NCBI GenBank assembly: GCA_030490835.1
Contig: CM059977.1
Coordinates: forward strand, 10,754,765-10,818,764
Direction: 5' to 3'
Origin: Annona cherimola
Lineage: Eukaryota > Streptophyta > Magnoliopsida > Magnoliales > Annonaceae
DNA: 64,000 nt
Part shown: one piece after another, positions 11,801-25,000 of the stretch
Layout: the number at the start of each line of letters is the position of its first letter
How positions within the stretch are numbered: position 1 is the first letter of the stretch
Program-made: the position numbers and the translations under genes
The notes under the pieces: model-generated
What the model was told of the DNA's origin: nothing
Seen by the model: the letters and a program-made list of their open reading frames with translations, nothing else
Database searches by the model: none

Positions 11801-14800
11801 AACTGAACATCCACCAGTTGAAGAAGGAGACCTTGAGCACCTTCTCTTGTGGATTGAAATCGTCGAACTGGTCGGCCCCGAAGGTAGAAATGTTGGGCTT
11901 GGTGCCTCCAGCACCTATGGCAATGATGTAGAGGGAGGAGTAGAAGAAGGCAATTTGTGATGTTGTGGCCTTGCTGCATACTCCATTTGCGCATGATGGT
12001 CTCAAGGCCTTCAGAGAAACTGCTAGTGTCAACAGCACCATGCCCTGAATTTTCATGTAGGCTCGGCGATGTTAAGAGATGGTTTCACCATAAAAAAAAA
12101 ATCAAAAAAAAAAAGAAAAAAAAAGAAAAAAAAGAAAAGAAGAAAAAGAGAAGGTTTCACCATATGAAGTTCAAAATTCATTTTGTGAGAAGAAATTGCA
12201 TTTCTGTTTGCGCGGATCGCGCGAAACGCTTAAAAATATCAATTTAAGGCATTCTAAATTTTGATTTCACCTGTAGAAAGGACTGCCCTCAATCAAACTA
12301 ATATAGGAATGATTGGTAAATTTTTTAATTATTTTCTTGGTAGTCTTTTGATATACGCATAGTGGTAATAGAATTTTCAGCCATTATTGACGTCAGTGTA
12401 AAATCATGCTTCTGTCTTATGACTCCTGTTACGGTAAGAAAGATAGTTGGTCAGCAAACTCACTAAGGGCACGTTTGTTAACGTGCAAGTGTGAGAATCA
12501 TGGAAAAAACTATGAGATTTGGTTTCTCCAAGCCAATTATTACTCCATCAATTACACTATATTTCCTACTTTTAACCCTACATTCAAATTATTTTCCCTA
12601 CCAACTATATACAATAAACCTATTTATTCCAACTATACCCCTATAATTTTCTATCAATCACACATTTCTTAAAATATTCTATTTTCTATTTCAAAGTCTC
12701 ACCATTTTACACATTACCGAACATTTCCTAACTCAAGCAAGAATCAAAAAATCTTTTAATTACAGAGAAAACACATTATAGAAAAGAGACACATTATTTC
12801 TCTTTTCTTTTGTTTACCACGAGTAATTTTAGTCTGTAGTATATTTGTCATGAGTAGAATTATTCTGTTGGCTCACATAAAAGGCTTGGGACCCAGCAGG
12901 CGCAAAGTGTAGCCACATAATAAGGAAGTTTACCTACCGCAGTGAAAATTGGGAATCTCAACTTTTTTGGGCACTGATATATTATAATGAGTCTTTCAAG
13001 TAGACGATCAAATCTGTCTTAACGTGAAGCACAATAGTTGGACATTAGCGTCTTTTCTGTTGTTGGTGTTGTTTGTTTGTATTTTTTTTTTTTTCAGTGA
13101 TCAAAGTAAATTCTAGGTGCGATATCGATTTAGACGTTTTTTACTGCCAAGTGGCAACATAAAGCGGTTGTGTAATTGATAACTTGAAATGTCACCCTCA
13201 CCTTACACATGCCACTATCTACAACTTGGTTTAATTAGACAGGGTGTTTGCTTTAAAGAATCCAAAAACAGGGAGAACTCCACTCATAAAGCCTTCCTCA
13301 GATGACCGGATCTGAATACAGAATTCCAATATAAAGACAAAGCAAGAAGTAATAATCTTGTCTCAAAAACTTGAGGACAGCCGGACAGATGCTTTCTTGG
13401 AAAGGTACTTGAAATATCAATGTAATTATAGACCACTTATATTTCAAGAATCTCTCTTCAGTTGCTCTGGGACAATGGTAGATTTTCTAGGAGAAATATT
13501 GAATTGTTTTCTGCTTAAGATCCTATTGGGTCCTATCGTGGTTCGAACTTGTTATGGTTCTGCTTCCTAACGAATGTTTTATTGGTGCAGGCAGTCTGTA
13601 AAATTCTTCCATTGGTGGATCTTCTGCTAGTTTTCCCCCTTGTCCACGTAATGGTTGATCCCCATGTGATATTTTAACATCAATCCAATTTCTTAATAAT
13701 CCTCGTATAATTAATAGCATCCTCTCAGTATTGATCAAACTTGAGACATCAAACTATTCTATTAATTGTTTATACTCTCTGGGGCAACCCTTTAGTCATC
13801 CAGTGATTTTAGTCTTATTTTGTTTACAGGGGAGGTTTATAGAAGAAACCTTGGCCCACACTAGTTGCCTTGTAAAAAATAAAAAGTAGAAAAGCGACCT
13901 GGAGCAGGTCTTTTAGTGTAGTTAGCTAGCAACGTCCCCCAGCAAATAGGGGGCCGGCTCGTAAATAGATGGCCGTAAAAGGCAGTGATTCGGTGGCCCC
14001 ACTTTGGAAGTCCTATCAGCTGCAGGAATCCAGACTAGATAGTTTTGGAACTAAAAAATAGGATCAAGATAATCTCTTATTTCCTTTTATTTTCAGGCCA
14101 TTGGTTGGTTATCTAGATATCAACTTAATTACATGAAATCCAGATGAAGAAAGGCAAAATGAATTTTCATTAGAGTATGATATATCATCCCTCTCAGTGG
14201 CCCCTTGAGAAACTACTAAAAAGATTCTTTTCTTATCGCATTTGCAGAAGGGCCCACTATCAGAATGGAATCCAAAAATAAATAAATAAATAAAAGAGAA
14301 AAAAGATGAAAGGAGAAAAGCACAAATAATTCAGATTTATTGGGCCAATCTCCACCGGATCATTGGACTAGAAAATCCCTGTCGGTGTCAAAGATCTGGG
14401 ATTCTTGGTATGAATCAGCTAGCAGAACCCAAAAAAAAAAAAAAAAAAAAAAAAGGGGATACTGCCCTCCAAAAGAATCAGATAAAATCAAATGAGCTGC
14501 TGATCATCCACTTCAATTTATTGTTATTGTTATTTTTAAATTATGGCTTTCCAAAAGCATGGTTGTATTGCCTGGACCCACCACTTGAGATTTATGTGGT
14601 GGTATGAAACAATTCAGGCCATTGAGAGGGAAACTCTATGCCGGGCGATTTAGTGCTGAAAGTGGGAGACAATCATTATCAAAGATGATAATCTTCAGCT
14701 TAATGTTCTTACCATTACATAGATGAGCGACGCCACCGTGAATGTCCAAAATCTGCCAATGTACGAATCGGCGACGTAGGCCCCGAGGATGGGCGTGATC

Positions 14801-15661
14801 CAAACTGATCCTGACCAGTTGTTCACATTCCTTACTGATGAAATGGTGTCCTCACGAAGTTGGGTGGTCAAGTACACTACCAGGTTGGAAGCCACACCGT
14901 AAAAAGCCATTCTCTCGAATGATTCATAACCTACAAGGGTCCGAACATTAAGGCCATCAACAAAAAGAAGACATAAAGAAAAGAGAAGGCAGGCATCATC
15001 TCTCCCTGAGTATCTAAGTACACAATTGTGGCGGTGCACTAAGCACGGCCGAGACAAGGAGTGGTGCCAGAGCCTAATCTGAGCCTCGAACACCACCACT
15101 ATCTACAGGAATCTTAATCTTCTTCACTTTTTCTTTTCCCCTCTTAACCTGCCTTTTCCATTGACATAACAAAAGATCATGAAAGCTTGATAGAACAAAT
15201 CAAATGGGGAGAACTTCTGTATAGAAATTCAAAAGAAAAGTAACTACTTTTGCATCATAAGAACATTGTCTATGAAAAGATTATGTCGTGTTCTTCAGAT
15301 CAGAAGAAAACCATATGATAATAAGGAAAAAAAAAAACCCGCCAAAGTTCATGACTGACTTCCATATTTGGAAATAGAAATAAAGACCAAGAACAGATAA
15401 TATAATTTATATTGCTCAAACCCGAAAAAAAAGTAAAGACATACTAATATTTTTCAAGCTGACGACTCCTTTTCTCGTCTATCTATTTATTTTCCAAATT
15501 GAAGACAGCCCATAAACTGAATGTGGGAGATGAGATGAGATGGCGGCTAGAAAATTACCGACAAGGAAAGAGCAGGCCTTCCATTTCCCTGTTCGTTGAG
15601 AGAGGGCAGGGCGGCCCCGGAGGTCAACTGACCCATCTTTGGTGCATCCCTTGCATTCCAT
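8860..15661 (-). CDS. NRT1/PTR (NPF) family proton-coupled transporter, NPF5-like
   Basis: Complete four-exon model on the minus strand: 15661-15559, 14930-14713, 12044-11488 and 9754-8860 (TAG). The sum is 1773 bases, or 590 residues, normal for the family, with all junctions in phase. NPF proteins are 12-TM proton symporters of the plasma or vacuolar membrane carrying nitrate, peptides, hormones or other metabolites; the substrate cannot be read from sequence. Evidence: N-terminal TKDGSVDLRGRPA; proton-coupling motif ExxER at residues 37-41 (ESFER); PTR signature GAGGTKPNISTFGADQFD in exon 3; HTPAFRFLDKAA across the exon 3/4 junction; LFVKQGTTLDR, GNPRGITLLQRLGIG and FFYDQSPEEMQSLG in exon 4. 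From memory it is closest to the NPF5 (PTR3-like) group. The ATG at 15661 is chosen because it opens the usual short hydrophilic N-terminus and sits downstream of a TATA box. Confidence 0.93.
10845..11290. mobile_element. Foldback MITE in NPF intron 3
   Basis: The terminal region TTTTTGGTGTAATCTCATCC (from 10852) is inverted at 11230-11281 with few mismatches. Complementarity continues past 80 bases on each arm (GTAAAATT, ATTTAATATCATT blocks). No transposase. Part of the arm (GTATTTAATATCATTTG) recurs near 42800, so it belongs to a local family. The target duplication is unclear. Confidence 0.65.
12465..12729. mobile_element. hAT-like MITE in NPF intron 2
   Basis: Ends AGGGCACGTTTGTTAACGTG and, inverted, GGAAATGTTCGGTAATGTG. 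The interior carries the family words AACCTATTTATTCCAACTAT and ACCCCTATAATTTTC shared with the copies at 16477, 32521, 45815 and 55393. About 265 bases, non-coding. Confidence 0.55.
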
Positions 15662-15737
15662 GAGAAGAGAGAGCGGATGGTGCAGTGCTGTACGTGAGTT
15701 GTGGCTTCAGAGTCTGTTAGCCAGTTACAAAAGGAGG

Positions 15738-15772
15738 AGAAAGAAGAAAGAAGAAAGAAGAAAGAAGAAAGA
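15738..15772. repeat. (AGAAAGA)-type microsatellite in NPF 5' UTR
   Basis: Purine-rich on +, so a TTC/TTTC pyrimidine tract in the transcript between the TATA box and the ATG of the NPF gene. Plant leaders often carry such CT-rich tracts; an effect on expression is only possible. Confidence 0.6.
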
Positions 15773-15811
15773 AGTAGAACTTCACGTTGCTTGCGCTTCA
15801 TGATTTCTTGG

Positions 15812-15821
15812 GTATATATAG
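15812..15821 (-). promoter_or_regulatory. TATA box of the NPF gene
   Basis: CTATATATAC on the minus strand, about 150 bases upstream of the chosen ATG, implying a leader of roughly 120 bases. The best TATA match upstream of exon 1. Confidence 0.65.
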
Positions 15822-16259
15822 GCAAACGTCTCTGTGCTGTTGCTGGTTATATGCCGAAAGGCCGAAAGAGATTTCTATTCTCTACCACTGCAGTTGTGCA
15901 GTTCTGCATCGGTAGATATTTTGCTGCAACACCCTTTTAATTTTTTGAAAATTAGCTGGTGCTCCTCTCATTAAATTCCAAAGAAGTCACGTCTTCGTAG
16001 CTTGCTTTAAGTGATGGTCCAACTCGAGCGGTGGATATTTTTGGTAGGCAGGTCGGAAAATGTGGGTCATGAGCTGGGCTGCAACCAGGTGCTCTGCTAC
16101 TGCCTAGGTGAGATTCTTCCTAGCATGTCACAACATATATCGTGGATTCGTTGGCACATTGAACAAAAACCTAAGAAGGATTATATTATTTTATTATAGA
16201 TTTCTTATTTGATTATTTCGTTGATAAAATATAATATCATTTAATTAAATTTAATCAAG
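15822..16259. other. NPF upstream region
   Basis: Distal promoter and intergenic DNA. Nothing else recognised; open frames here look random. Confidence 0.4.
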
Positions 16260-16476
16260 GGAACTTTTGAACACCACCGTCATAAATAAGAATATTATTT
16301 AAACCTCATTTGCCACCATTGTAGTCGCCGAGGTTCGAATCTCTCCGCACGTGGGAGTCTTGTTTTCTTCACTTTCGTTGTGAGGGTCGGTTTTGAAGAG
16401 TTTTATCTTCTCTCCGTATATGTGAAGCTTATTCTGTCTCTAATATGTGAATGGGCTTCCTTGATAATTATTATCA
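16260..16476 (+). mobile_element. Possible tRNA-derived SINE
   Basis: A strong B-box-like GAGGTTCGAATCTCT lies at about 16330, followed by a tRNA-unrelated tail. ATCAAGGG flanks both sides (about 16254 and 16473) and may be the target duplication. The A box is weak, so the call is tentative. Confidence 0.4.
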
Positions 16477-16753
16477 AGGGTATGTTTGTTTAATACTAGA
16501 ATTTTTTAATTTAAAATTTTTAATTTTTCATTTGTTACCTTATTTTTAATTATTTTTTCACATCTTCCTGTACAACTACTGTATCTTTTAATAATTTCTA
16601 TACAACCATCCATACAACAAACCTATTTATTTTAATTTTATTCACTTTGTTCTTCATCATTACTCGTATCATGTCATATCATTTTCTCCTAATTCAAAAA
16701 ATTTTATACTAAAATTTTTCATTCTAAAGTTTTGTCACTTCCCAGACACACCT
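16477..16753. mobile_element. hAT-like MITE
   Basis: Left end AGGGTATGTTTGTTTAAT, right end inverted as AGGTGTGTCTGGGAAGTG. Interior words CAAACCTATTTATTTTAATTTTATTC and CATCATTACTCGTATCATGTC are shared with the other family members. Non-coding, about 277 bases. Confidence 0.55.
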
Positions 16754-19609
16754 CAAATGTCATGTTGTAATGCTGGAAGGTTTGACTGACATCTGTAAAT
16801 ACACCATTTGGCTACTTGCTTAGTAGAAATGGGGAATGAAATGAAATGAAATGGATATATGACGGTGGTCAGGTGAGAATAAAGTAAAAAAAGAAGATAG
16901 TTGTAAGAGAAAGTATGAGAAAATTATTGAAATATAAAAATAAAAATAAATTAATATTGCTCTTTTGAATTTTTCATTCCCTATTTGTATTCTTAACTTA
17001 TAAAACATCTCAATAATAAAGTAGGCTAAGGTTGACGTATGTGGGTTGTAATTCAACTAAATTTTTTTACCATGATTAGCTACTCGGTTATTGACCAGCA
17101 CACCACTCACTAGATGCTACGCAATAAATAATACTAATTTTTTTGATCTGTAAGTAATACTAATTTTAATAAGAAGATAAGAATTTTTTCGGGGTGTGTA
17201 TCTATATATTTTTAATTTTTATTTTTTACATAAAAATATGTGCCAAAATGTATTTCATTACATACTAAACTCCACAATTTCTTAACAATATATTTTTTCT
17301 AAATTAAAAACAAATAGTTTCTAGGCTGAAAATTACTTAAATATTGTAAAAATGGTTGATTTTTGAAATTCAAAAAATATATATTTGAAACTATAGAATT
17401 TGGTAATTAAATTAAATAATGATTAAGCTCATATTTTCATAAAAAGCTTTAAAAAATTAAAAAAAATTACTTGCAAGGCTAATAGAAGTTCCCGTTAACC
17501 GTGGATAGCTATCTTATGGGAATGCAAGTGACACATCTCCTATATACTCCTAATAAAGAAAGCATACCCAACCAAGATAATTAGACATTGATTCTAGCCC
17601 AATGGCCCAAGGTTGAAGTCTATGATATCTAGGTTGGATTAATTAATCAATAATATTTCACTAAAATCAAGTTCATCTATATTTTGTCGCTGCTTGAATG
17701 ATCAATGGCTGAAGTGATTATGCTTTTAGTAGTATGAGTGAGAAATTCAACATATTCAAATGTTGAGCAGAGACACTGACTTTGTCATCTAGTCCTAGAG
17801 TACATCTCTATTAAATGCCTAGTTATCTAAGATGGATAACATAATAAAAAAGTTCACTTAAATATGCTTTAATTTTATCTTTTAAGTTTACAAGATATCT
17901 TTTAAATATAATGAATGAAGTACACTGTTCATCCGAACAAAGTTTACAAGATATATTTGTTTTGCTTTTATAAAACCCATCTTCTACGTAACTTCATATA
18001 TTTTTATGCTCTTAATGATTGATAAAAAATATACTTCAATCATTATATTTAACATCATTTATATATTTTGAAAATCTTTTTATTTTTCTAGTATCATTGT
18101 ACATGCTGTCTTAATTCAAAAAATTCAAATGATGGACAATAAAAAGTAGTATTATTTTTACAAATAAAAAAAATAGTATTATTTTTATATGACCCAAGTG
18201 GGTTTATTATAAATGATTTCGTTATCATAGTTAAACATAAAGAAACAAATATGATAGTTAGCTTTGATCTAATTAAAATATTTAGTGTTGCATGATGTTT
18301 CTATTATCCTGTTCAATTGGGTGCAAGGACGAAGGACAAACGTCACGCGAAATTGACGTTCTTGAAAAGCAAGAGGTCGGTGTCCTCAGTTCCTAACAAT
18401 TAACGTGCCATTCAACAGGAAATTGTCTTGTGGTGTCCTGAATTAGACGTGTGGATCAAAACCTATAGAAATAATGAAACACTAGAAAAGATTACGATTC
18501 CCTTTTAACGGAAAAATACATTGTCTTGGACGAAAATAAAATAGAAATTGATCACTACTCGATTAATTAATATTTTTTGCTCCTATTCTTCTATGCGATT
18601 CCTTTAATTTCTCATTTTATTTTTTCCTAAGCGGTCTATCATATTCTTCTCCACTGTTATTTAAATGATATAGAAAACTATCGCAACCTAATTTGCATAC
18701 AAGGCACAACAAAGTGTAAATGCATGAGGTTTTTTATAATTATATTTTAAACATTATAGACCGTATAAGTTTTTTAATATAGTAACTTTTTAAGTTTAGG
18801 CTAATTATATTTCATCGGCTGTGAGTGTTGCAGCATTTATTATTATTAATTTTGTATTATTATATGTTTTCGGCCGGGCATACTTGGCTAAGGCTGTGCC
18901 CCTACGCAGCAAACATCCATGAAATGGCGCTCTCGTCCTTTACTATCTTCATCCAAAGGGTCGGTGGTAGCTGCACGGCATGCGAAGCATCCCAAGAGCC
19001 AAAGACGCTCTGGCATCTTGCTTAATATATTCCTCAGGATATTTGAGTACGAATTTGGATTCTTAATTGTATTTTTATTTATTATTATCTATTTATTTGC
19101 TGTATTTTCATCACAAAAAGTTCTCGTATGTGGAAGTATTTTCCCGACCAAATTCGTTGCATATTACTTGCAGCAAAATTCGATTATTATTCGTAGCCAG
19201 CCATAAACGCTGCAGTAAATATTACGTATGTTGCAAAGTTTTAAAAGTAATGTCATAAGCAAAAGAAATTTCAAAAAGGGTCTAATTTCAGTATAACGGT
19301 TCTATTCTATTAATTAAGAATAGAATGAGAAGCATTGCTGCTTTTTTATGTCGAGAGTAGAACATATGATAATCATTACAAAATTTTGACTATCTACTAT
19401 ATTAAAGTGATATGATATCACCTTTGCAATACATTAGAAACTTATTTAATAAGTATCTTTGTAATAAATTGTTTTTATAGTATATTAAAATAAAAAAATT
19501 AAGTACAAGATTGAGTTTTACTAAAAAATAGAATTTTAACTTAATAATCTACTTGTAAGTAACACTCTCTTATGAGTAATTTGAAAAATTATCTTTTTGT
19601 TTACAAACA
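16754..19609. other. A+T-rich intergenic region
   Basis: No gene recognised. Short open frames around 18825-19258 lack any domain. Fragments near 17880-18090 (TTCAATCATTATATTTAACATC) echo the foldback MITE of NPF intron 3. Confidence 0.45.
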
Positions 19610-20465
19610 TTCTGAATTGACTAGAATTAACTAAAGTTAACTCGAGTCACCTATAATATTTCTTATATCTTAAAATTTTTATTATATTTGTAGTTAGCTA
19701 TTACAATGTATTTTTGTAAAATTAAATTGCATCGTATTTAATTATTTTTTACGTGAAATTACATTTTTGCTTTTTTCATATGAACTAACTGATATATACC
19801 ATGATAAACTCGAATTAACTTCAATTACTCATGCGACTGCAATTAATCAAAGTTAACTCAAAATTATCGGATAACAAAGATTAACCAAAACTAAGTATAT
19901 TTATCTACTTAGTCCTTGGTCACCTTCACTTAATCTTGATTTAAATTATTTAAAATTTGACAATGTAAAAAATTTGAATGAACTAGAATTTAAGGAAGGC
20001 TTTTCGGGTTAACTCCAATTAACTAAAATTAAATACATTTTTTGACTGCTTACATCATTCATTTCACACACAGCCTATGTACGTTATAACTAGGGTGCGT
20101 TTGTCTAGAGAAGAATAGAAAAAGAAGAATAAGAACGGAACGGATGTCACAAAAGTAAAGTGCGAGTAAAGGAAAAATAGATAGCACTGTAAGATATAAA
20201 AAAAAAAAAAAATTTCAATAAGAGAAAAGCAGGTAGTTGAAGGCTGACTTGCGTATTTCCATTTCTCCTTTTGCATTTTACTCTACACCAAGACACTTTT
20301 AGTATATATTACCAAGTGTCATTGATCACCAAAAGTTATTTATCAAAAATTTATGCAGAATTAACCCGGATTAAATGGAATTAACTGAAATTAACTTGGA
20401 TTAACTCAAATTAACTAGTGTGTTAACTGAAGCTAACTAAAATTAATTAGGATTAACTCAAATTG
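19610..20465. repeat. Dispersed degenerate TTAACT-rich repeats
   Basis: Runs built from the word (G/A)(A/T)ATTAACT at roughly 10-12 base spacing: 19614-19650, 19797-19890, 20008-20035 and most densely 20360-20465. They are separated by unrelated A+T-rich DNA, including a possible MITE start TAGGGTGCGTTTGTC at 20091. No coding sense. Confidence 0.55.
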
Positions 20466-21689
20466 TTTGCTTGTCTTCTTTTATTTGCTTCTCCAATGGA
20501 TTATTTTTTTAAGGCATTTGCATTTGTTGAAGGTGGCAGCTCGTTTTGGGGTTGAGGAGCTCATTCTCTGCTATGATTCGTAATCAAAATGTGAAAATAT
20601 GTATGATTAGAGCTTTGCTTTCAAATTTATTGACAGCGTGCTTGTTTAAGAGAGGTAGAAACTAGAAACTCATTATCAGTGTTAGTCGAGTTTCATCTAA
20701 TTAAAAGATGAAAAATTTAATCGTGTGCTTGATATGTGATCAATTCAAACTTTTCTGGGACAATCAGACGCTAAAGAATTTTTGAGCCGGTCATCGCCCA
20801 CTCTGGTGACCCTTTATTGCTTGCTGTTAGTAGAGGGCACAGATTGACATTATAATCTTTAACGCAAGCCTGTTGCCATGACACATATTTAGATGTTTGT
20901 AGTGGATTCTCTTCGCCACTGATTTTAATTTTAGAGATGGAAATTCATGAACTAACATTAGTTCGCAGTGTGATCAGTTTTTCGAAAAAAGTAAATCTCT
21001 TAGACTACATTTTAGAGATTGACCTGCATTTGGATAGCATTTAGAAATACAGCTCTTGAACACTGACAAGCATTTAATCACTGTCACCGGTTAAAGAAGC
21101 ATGAGTAAATACAGATCTTCTAGCGTTCCAAATCTCTCTATGTTTTGCCTCACATTAAGGGGAAAAAATAATGAAAAAGATTAGATTAAAATAATTAAAA
21201 GGCCTTATTCCAGAATTGAAGCTTGAACAAAAAATAAACTTCGGGTTCGTTTGGATGCGGTCAGCCTATGGCTAACAACCCGATCGACTACAGCCAACGT
21301 GTGTGAAAATCCCAACCATCGAGTCACCGAGTTTGCATTGGTAATTGGAATAAGCGGTGGCTGAGGTCATGGTGATCTAATTGGAATGATCTGATTGCAA
21401 AAGGGCAAAGCATAAACGGCTAAGCATATCCATAGAGAGAGGTGAGGATAGAAAATGACTTTTTAACTGCTGCTTTATTTGTTTCTCCAAGGTGGGTGAG
21501 TGTCTTCCACATGAATAATATTGATGGGAAAACATGAAAAAGAGATTCTCCATAAGAATATCGTAGTCCCCGGCCTAATTACCTTCAAGAAAAGGCAAAG
21601 AGTCTACTTAGGTGTGACCAGGCTGGCGCACCCGATTTCAGACTAGGAATGGGAGCTTATCTCCTATTTTTTCAATGGAACTTATGTCT
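20466..21689. other. Intergenic region
   Basis: No gene or clear repeat. GGGTTCGTTTGGATGCGGTC at 21242 looks like one end of a DNA-transposon-derived MITE, but I could not place its partner. Confidence 0.4.
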
Positions 21690-21699
21690 CTTATTTGAA

Positions 21700-22088
21700 G
21701 AGTCCCGATCTTTTCAGGCTGGATGCATGCACGGCCTCCTCCGTGCCGTGCATCCAGCCCAAAAACTTATTTTTTAATTTTTAAATTTTTTTTCATGGAT
21801 AAGTGAATCTAGATGTATTAAATTTATAAACCAAGTTTTAACATTTTTAGATGTTTTTAAGTATTTTTTAGATTTTTAAACACAGTGGCATTTCCATAAT
21901 TTTTGGATCTAAAAAAATTACGGAAATGCCATTATGTTTAAAAATAAAAAAAACTTAAAAACATCTAAAAATATTAAAACTTGGTTTATAGATTTAATAC
22001 ATATAGATTTACTTACCCATGAAAAAATGAAAAAAATGAAAAAAAATAGATTTTTGGTCCGTGCGTCCGGCCTAAAAAGATCAGGCGG
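21700..22088. mobile_element. Foldback (Mutator-like) MITE with 10-bp target duplication
   Basis: A near-complete inverted repeat: the left arm from GAGTCCCGATCTTTTCAGG is complementary to the right arm ending GGCCTAAAAAGATCAGGCGG. Pairing runs about 180 bases per arm (shared ATAAACCAAGTTTTAA and CATAATTTTTGGAT/ATTACGGAAATG near the centre). The element is flanked by the perfect direct repeat CTTATTTGAA (21690-21699 and 22089-22098). Long arms plus 9-11 bp duplications are typical of Mutator-derived MITEs. A second small hairpin, GGCTGGATGCA..TGCATCCAGCC, sits in the left arm (21718-21759). Confidence 0.85.
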
Positions 22089-22098
22089 CTTATTTGAA

Positions 22099-25000
22099 TT
22101 AGGATCACCATCTTCTATTGTGCGATTAGTATCCATTGAGACAAAGTGAAATGATGTATTTTCGGATTATTTGTAAATATATAACAATAATAAAAAAGAG
22201 CCTGCTTAAGTGATCTTCAGACAGTGATTTCCGCCTTGTTATTGGCAGAAACATGTAAGTTCGTGACATGTGGATGGCAAGTTTGCATTAGGTCTAGAGC
22301 TTATTTTTGTTCCAAAATGATTGGAGGTTGGGTGCACACCATCCATCCCACAGCTGATCATCTGCTTACAAGGAAAGCCATTACTGAAGTGGAAGTGCTC
22401 TATGAAGATCTTGAACTTATGGGCAAATATTCGAAGGGTGGTAGCCTTATCATTAAGTCACAAGTGCCAAACCTTCTTATCTTCATTTTCTTTTTTTGTC
22501 TTGGCTGTGTACGTACGTAGACCGGGGAAGTAATTACACTACAGGGAGTGTGTAAAATGTGACCAATTAAATGTGATCGATTTCCTTGACGTGATGCCAT
22601 ATATGTACCAACTTTAATGTACCCTCATTTGTCAAAAGCCTCAGCCAATGGAATGATTTTCTTTATTATTTCGAGTCTCCATGGAAGATCTTGTATTGTC
22701 AAATCATCCTTGGATCTCAGATTCATTGCATCGGTTAAGTAGAATATGGTGGGAAAATTACAGCAAATTAAGAGAGGGGCCATAGTTTCACATGGAAAGG
22801 GAGAATCAATGGCGTACTTACCTGACATTTATTCCCACTGGCTTAATAATTTGAACAAGGGTTTGATAATAAGTAGAAATAAAACAGATTAACAAGTAGT
22901 AGCAGATGAAAAGTGGCTGTTCTATCTTTTCGCATGTTCAGGCATGCTTTCCTTGAGTCGGAATTTGCAAGCGGTTGGAACTCGGAAGGCCACGTGAACA
23001 TGAAATTTAGACGTGATCTAATCCATGCTTTTCATCTGGTTTAACCAATTTCAGTTTTGTTTATCTAACTGCTTCGATTCCTATAGAAAGCTGGGCTTAA
23101 TCCCCTGATTAACGTCTTCATTTTTGAGTTGGCTATATGGAAACTGCCAAGTACTGAGTGAAATATCTGCTGCTGTTGAGGCATATATAGCTGTTCTTCA
23201 CAGTGTTATATTATTTGGTTTTGAACAACTAATTCCATAGTCACGTTATTATCTTAATTAGCGACGATTCCTGTTAATCTCAGTAAACTCTAAATATCTT
23301 GTGCAACTTTTATCTCTTGATTTTTTTTTTTTTTTTTTTTGGCTTCCTGCTTTCTTTTTAAGTGTTTATATTCATCGTAGTATGGATGAAGTAAATACTG
23401 GTTGCAGTTTTAGTTAATGAAATTTGTTGCAGCGACTCTTTTACCCGAAAATCGGGCCTGCGTAAGTTGAAACCATATTCTATTTCAGACATGCTTGCTA
23501 AAACCTGCGACCAATAATATGTAAAAGCTTGAGCATTCCGTTCAATGCCAAAGAATTTTTATTGATCAAATCCTTCAGAGACTATCCCAGATCTTGGGTT
23601 ATATATAATATCTGAAAAGATATGCATAAACCTACTCGATTTTGACTAATGGAAGTTGCAAATATGGGTGTTTCATTGGAAAAGTGAGATTAGCTAAAGT
23701 TGTTTCTGTATATAGGCATTAAAGTAGAGTTTAAAATCTAAACAGGAGACAGATGAAGACATGTACACTAGCTACAGTGGATGCATCCGCTCGTGCCATT
23801 GGTAGGTTATTCATGGCATGACCCTACACGGACGACAATGGCAGCTGAGCTGATAAGAAATTTCACTATTTTTGGTATTGATTTTCTCTGTTTTTTTCTG
23901 TACGCACGATCAATTGTCAACATGCTGTGGTACCAAGTGGATTAAAGTGGGACGACAAATTGGTCAAGAGAAAACGCCAAAATGTTTTGGAGAGAGTGGG
24001 CCTTGCAGATACCATGAACCACCTTTAATCAAGATTCCCACATCATTCCTACTCTATTGTTTTGAGATTGCTACGAAAGCTTACATTCAAACTTTCATTC
24101 TTTAATTAAAGGGAAATACCCATAAATATTTGCCTTTAACTTTTAATATACTCCCAATATTCTATAAAATTTTCCCACGTGTATAAAGTTACACTCTACA
24201 TTCTCATCATGGCCATGCTGTGTTGACGGCAATCGGCAGTTATCATTAAAAAGATGAATTTTTTTACTTATTTAAAATTTAATAATTGAAATAATTCATC
24301 TCTAATAAGACTTACTTGATTATGGTAAATCATCAACTTGTGAAATTAGATAATTCAAGAGTTATATTAAGGTTAAATTATTTTAATGGAAGAAATTTTG
24401 GTCGGACAAAATTATCTTTTCAATGAGGTGGATAATAACTGTGTTCACGAAAGGAGCACAATAAAAATTTAGAATAAAACTTTATGGATATGAAAAGAAT
24501 TAGTGAACATTACAAGCATATTAAAATAAGGGGCAAATGAAAATTAAATAAACACATATTCTCTCAAAATCAAAATTCTATTTTTCAACAATTATAATTT
24601 AACATATATGTTTATTTGTTCCAAGAACTTTTTACATGATTTTCTGCCATTATAGATCTGTGTTGCTATTGCAAAAGTTTTATTTCATTTTTTACTAAAC
24701 GGATGACACGTAAACCAAAAACGGGACACCATCAGCGACCAATTACGATGATGCCATGATTTGTGTAATAAAATTAATGACTACCCAACATATTAAGTGG
24801 CCACATTTCTCTCACTGTTTATCTATGTCAAGTCACCGAACAATTAACTGTTCTATTCTCTGCTGGCGTGTAACCAGGTCGAATTGTTCACAAGTTGTCC
24901 ATGTAGTGGGCATCAATGCAATGATCATAAGATGAAAGGAAACAAAGTGAAATGGTCCATTTATCATGTGAACAGTACGCTGCATATATAGGGAATAATT

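Noticed and set aside
11957..12247. Lys-rich open frame of 96 codons
   Set aside because: It runs antisense to NPF exon 3 and through an A-rich low-complexity tract; not a gene.
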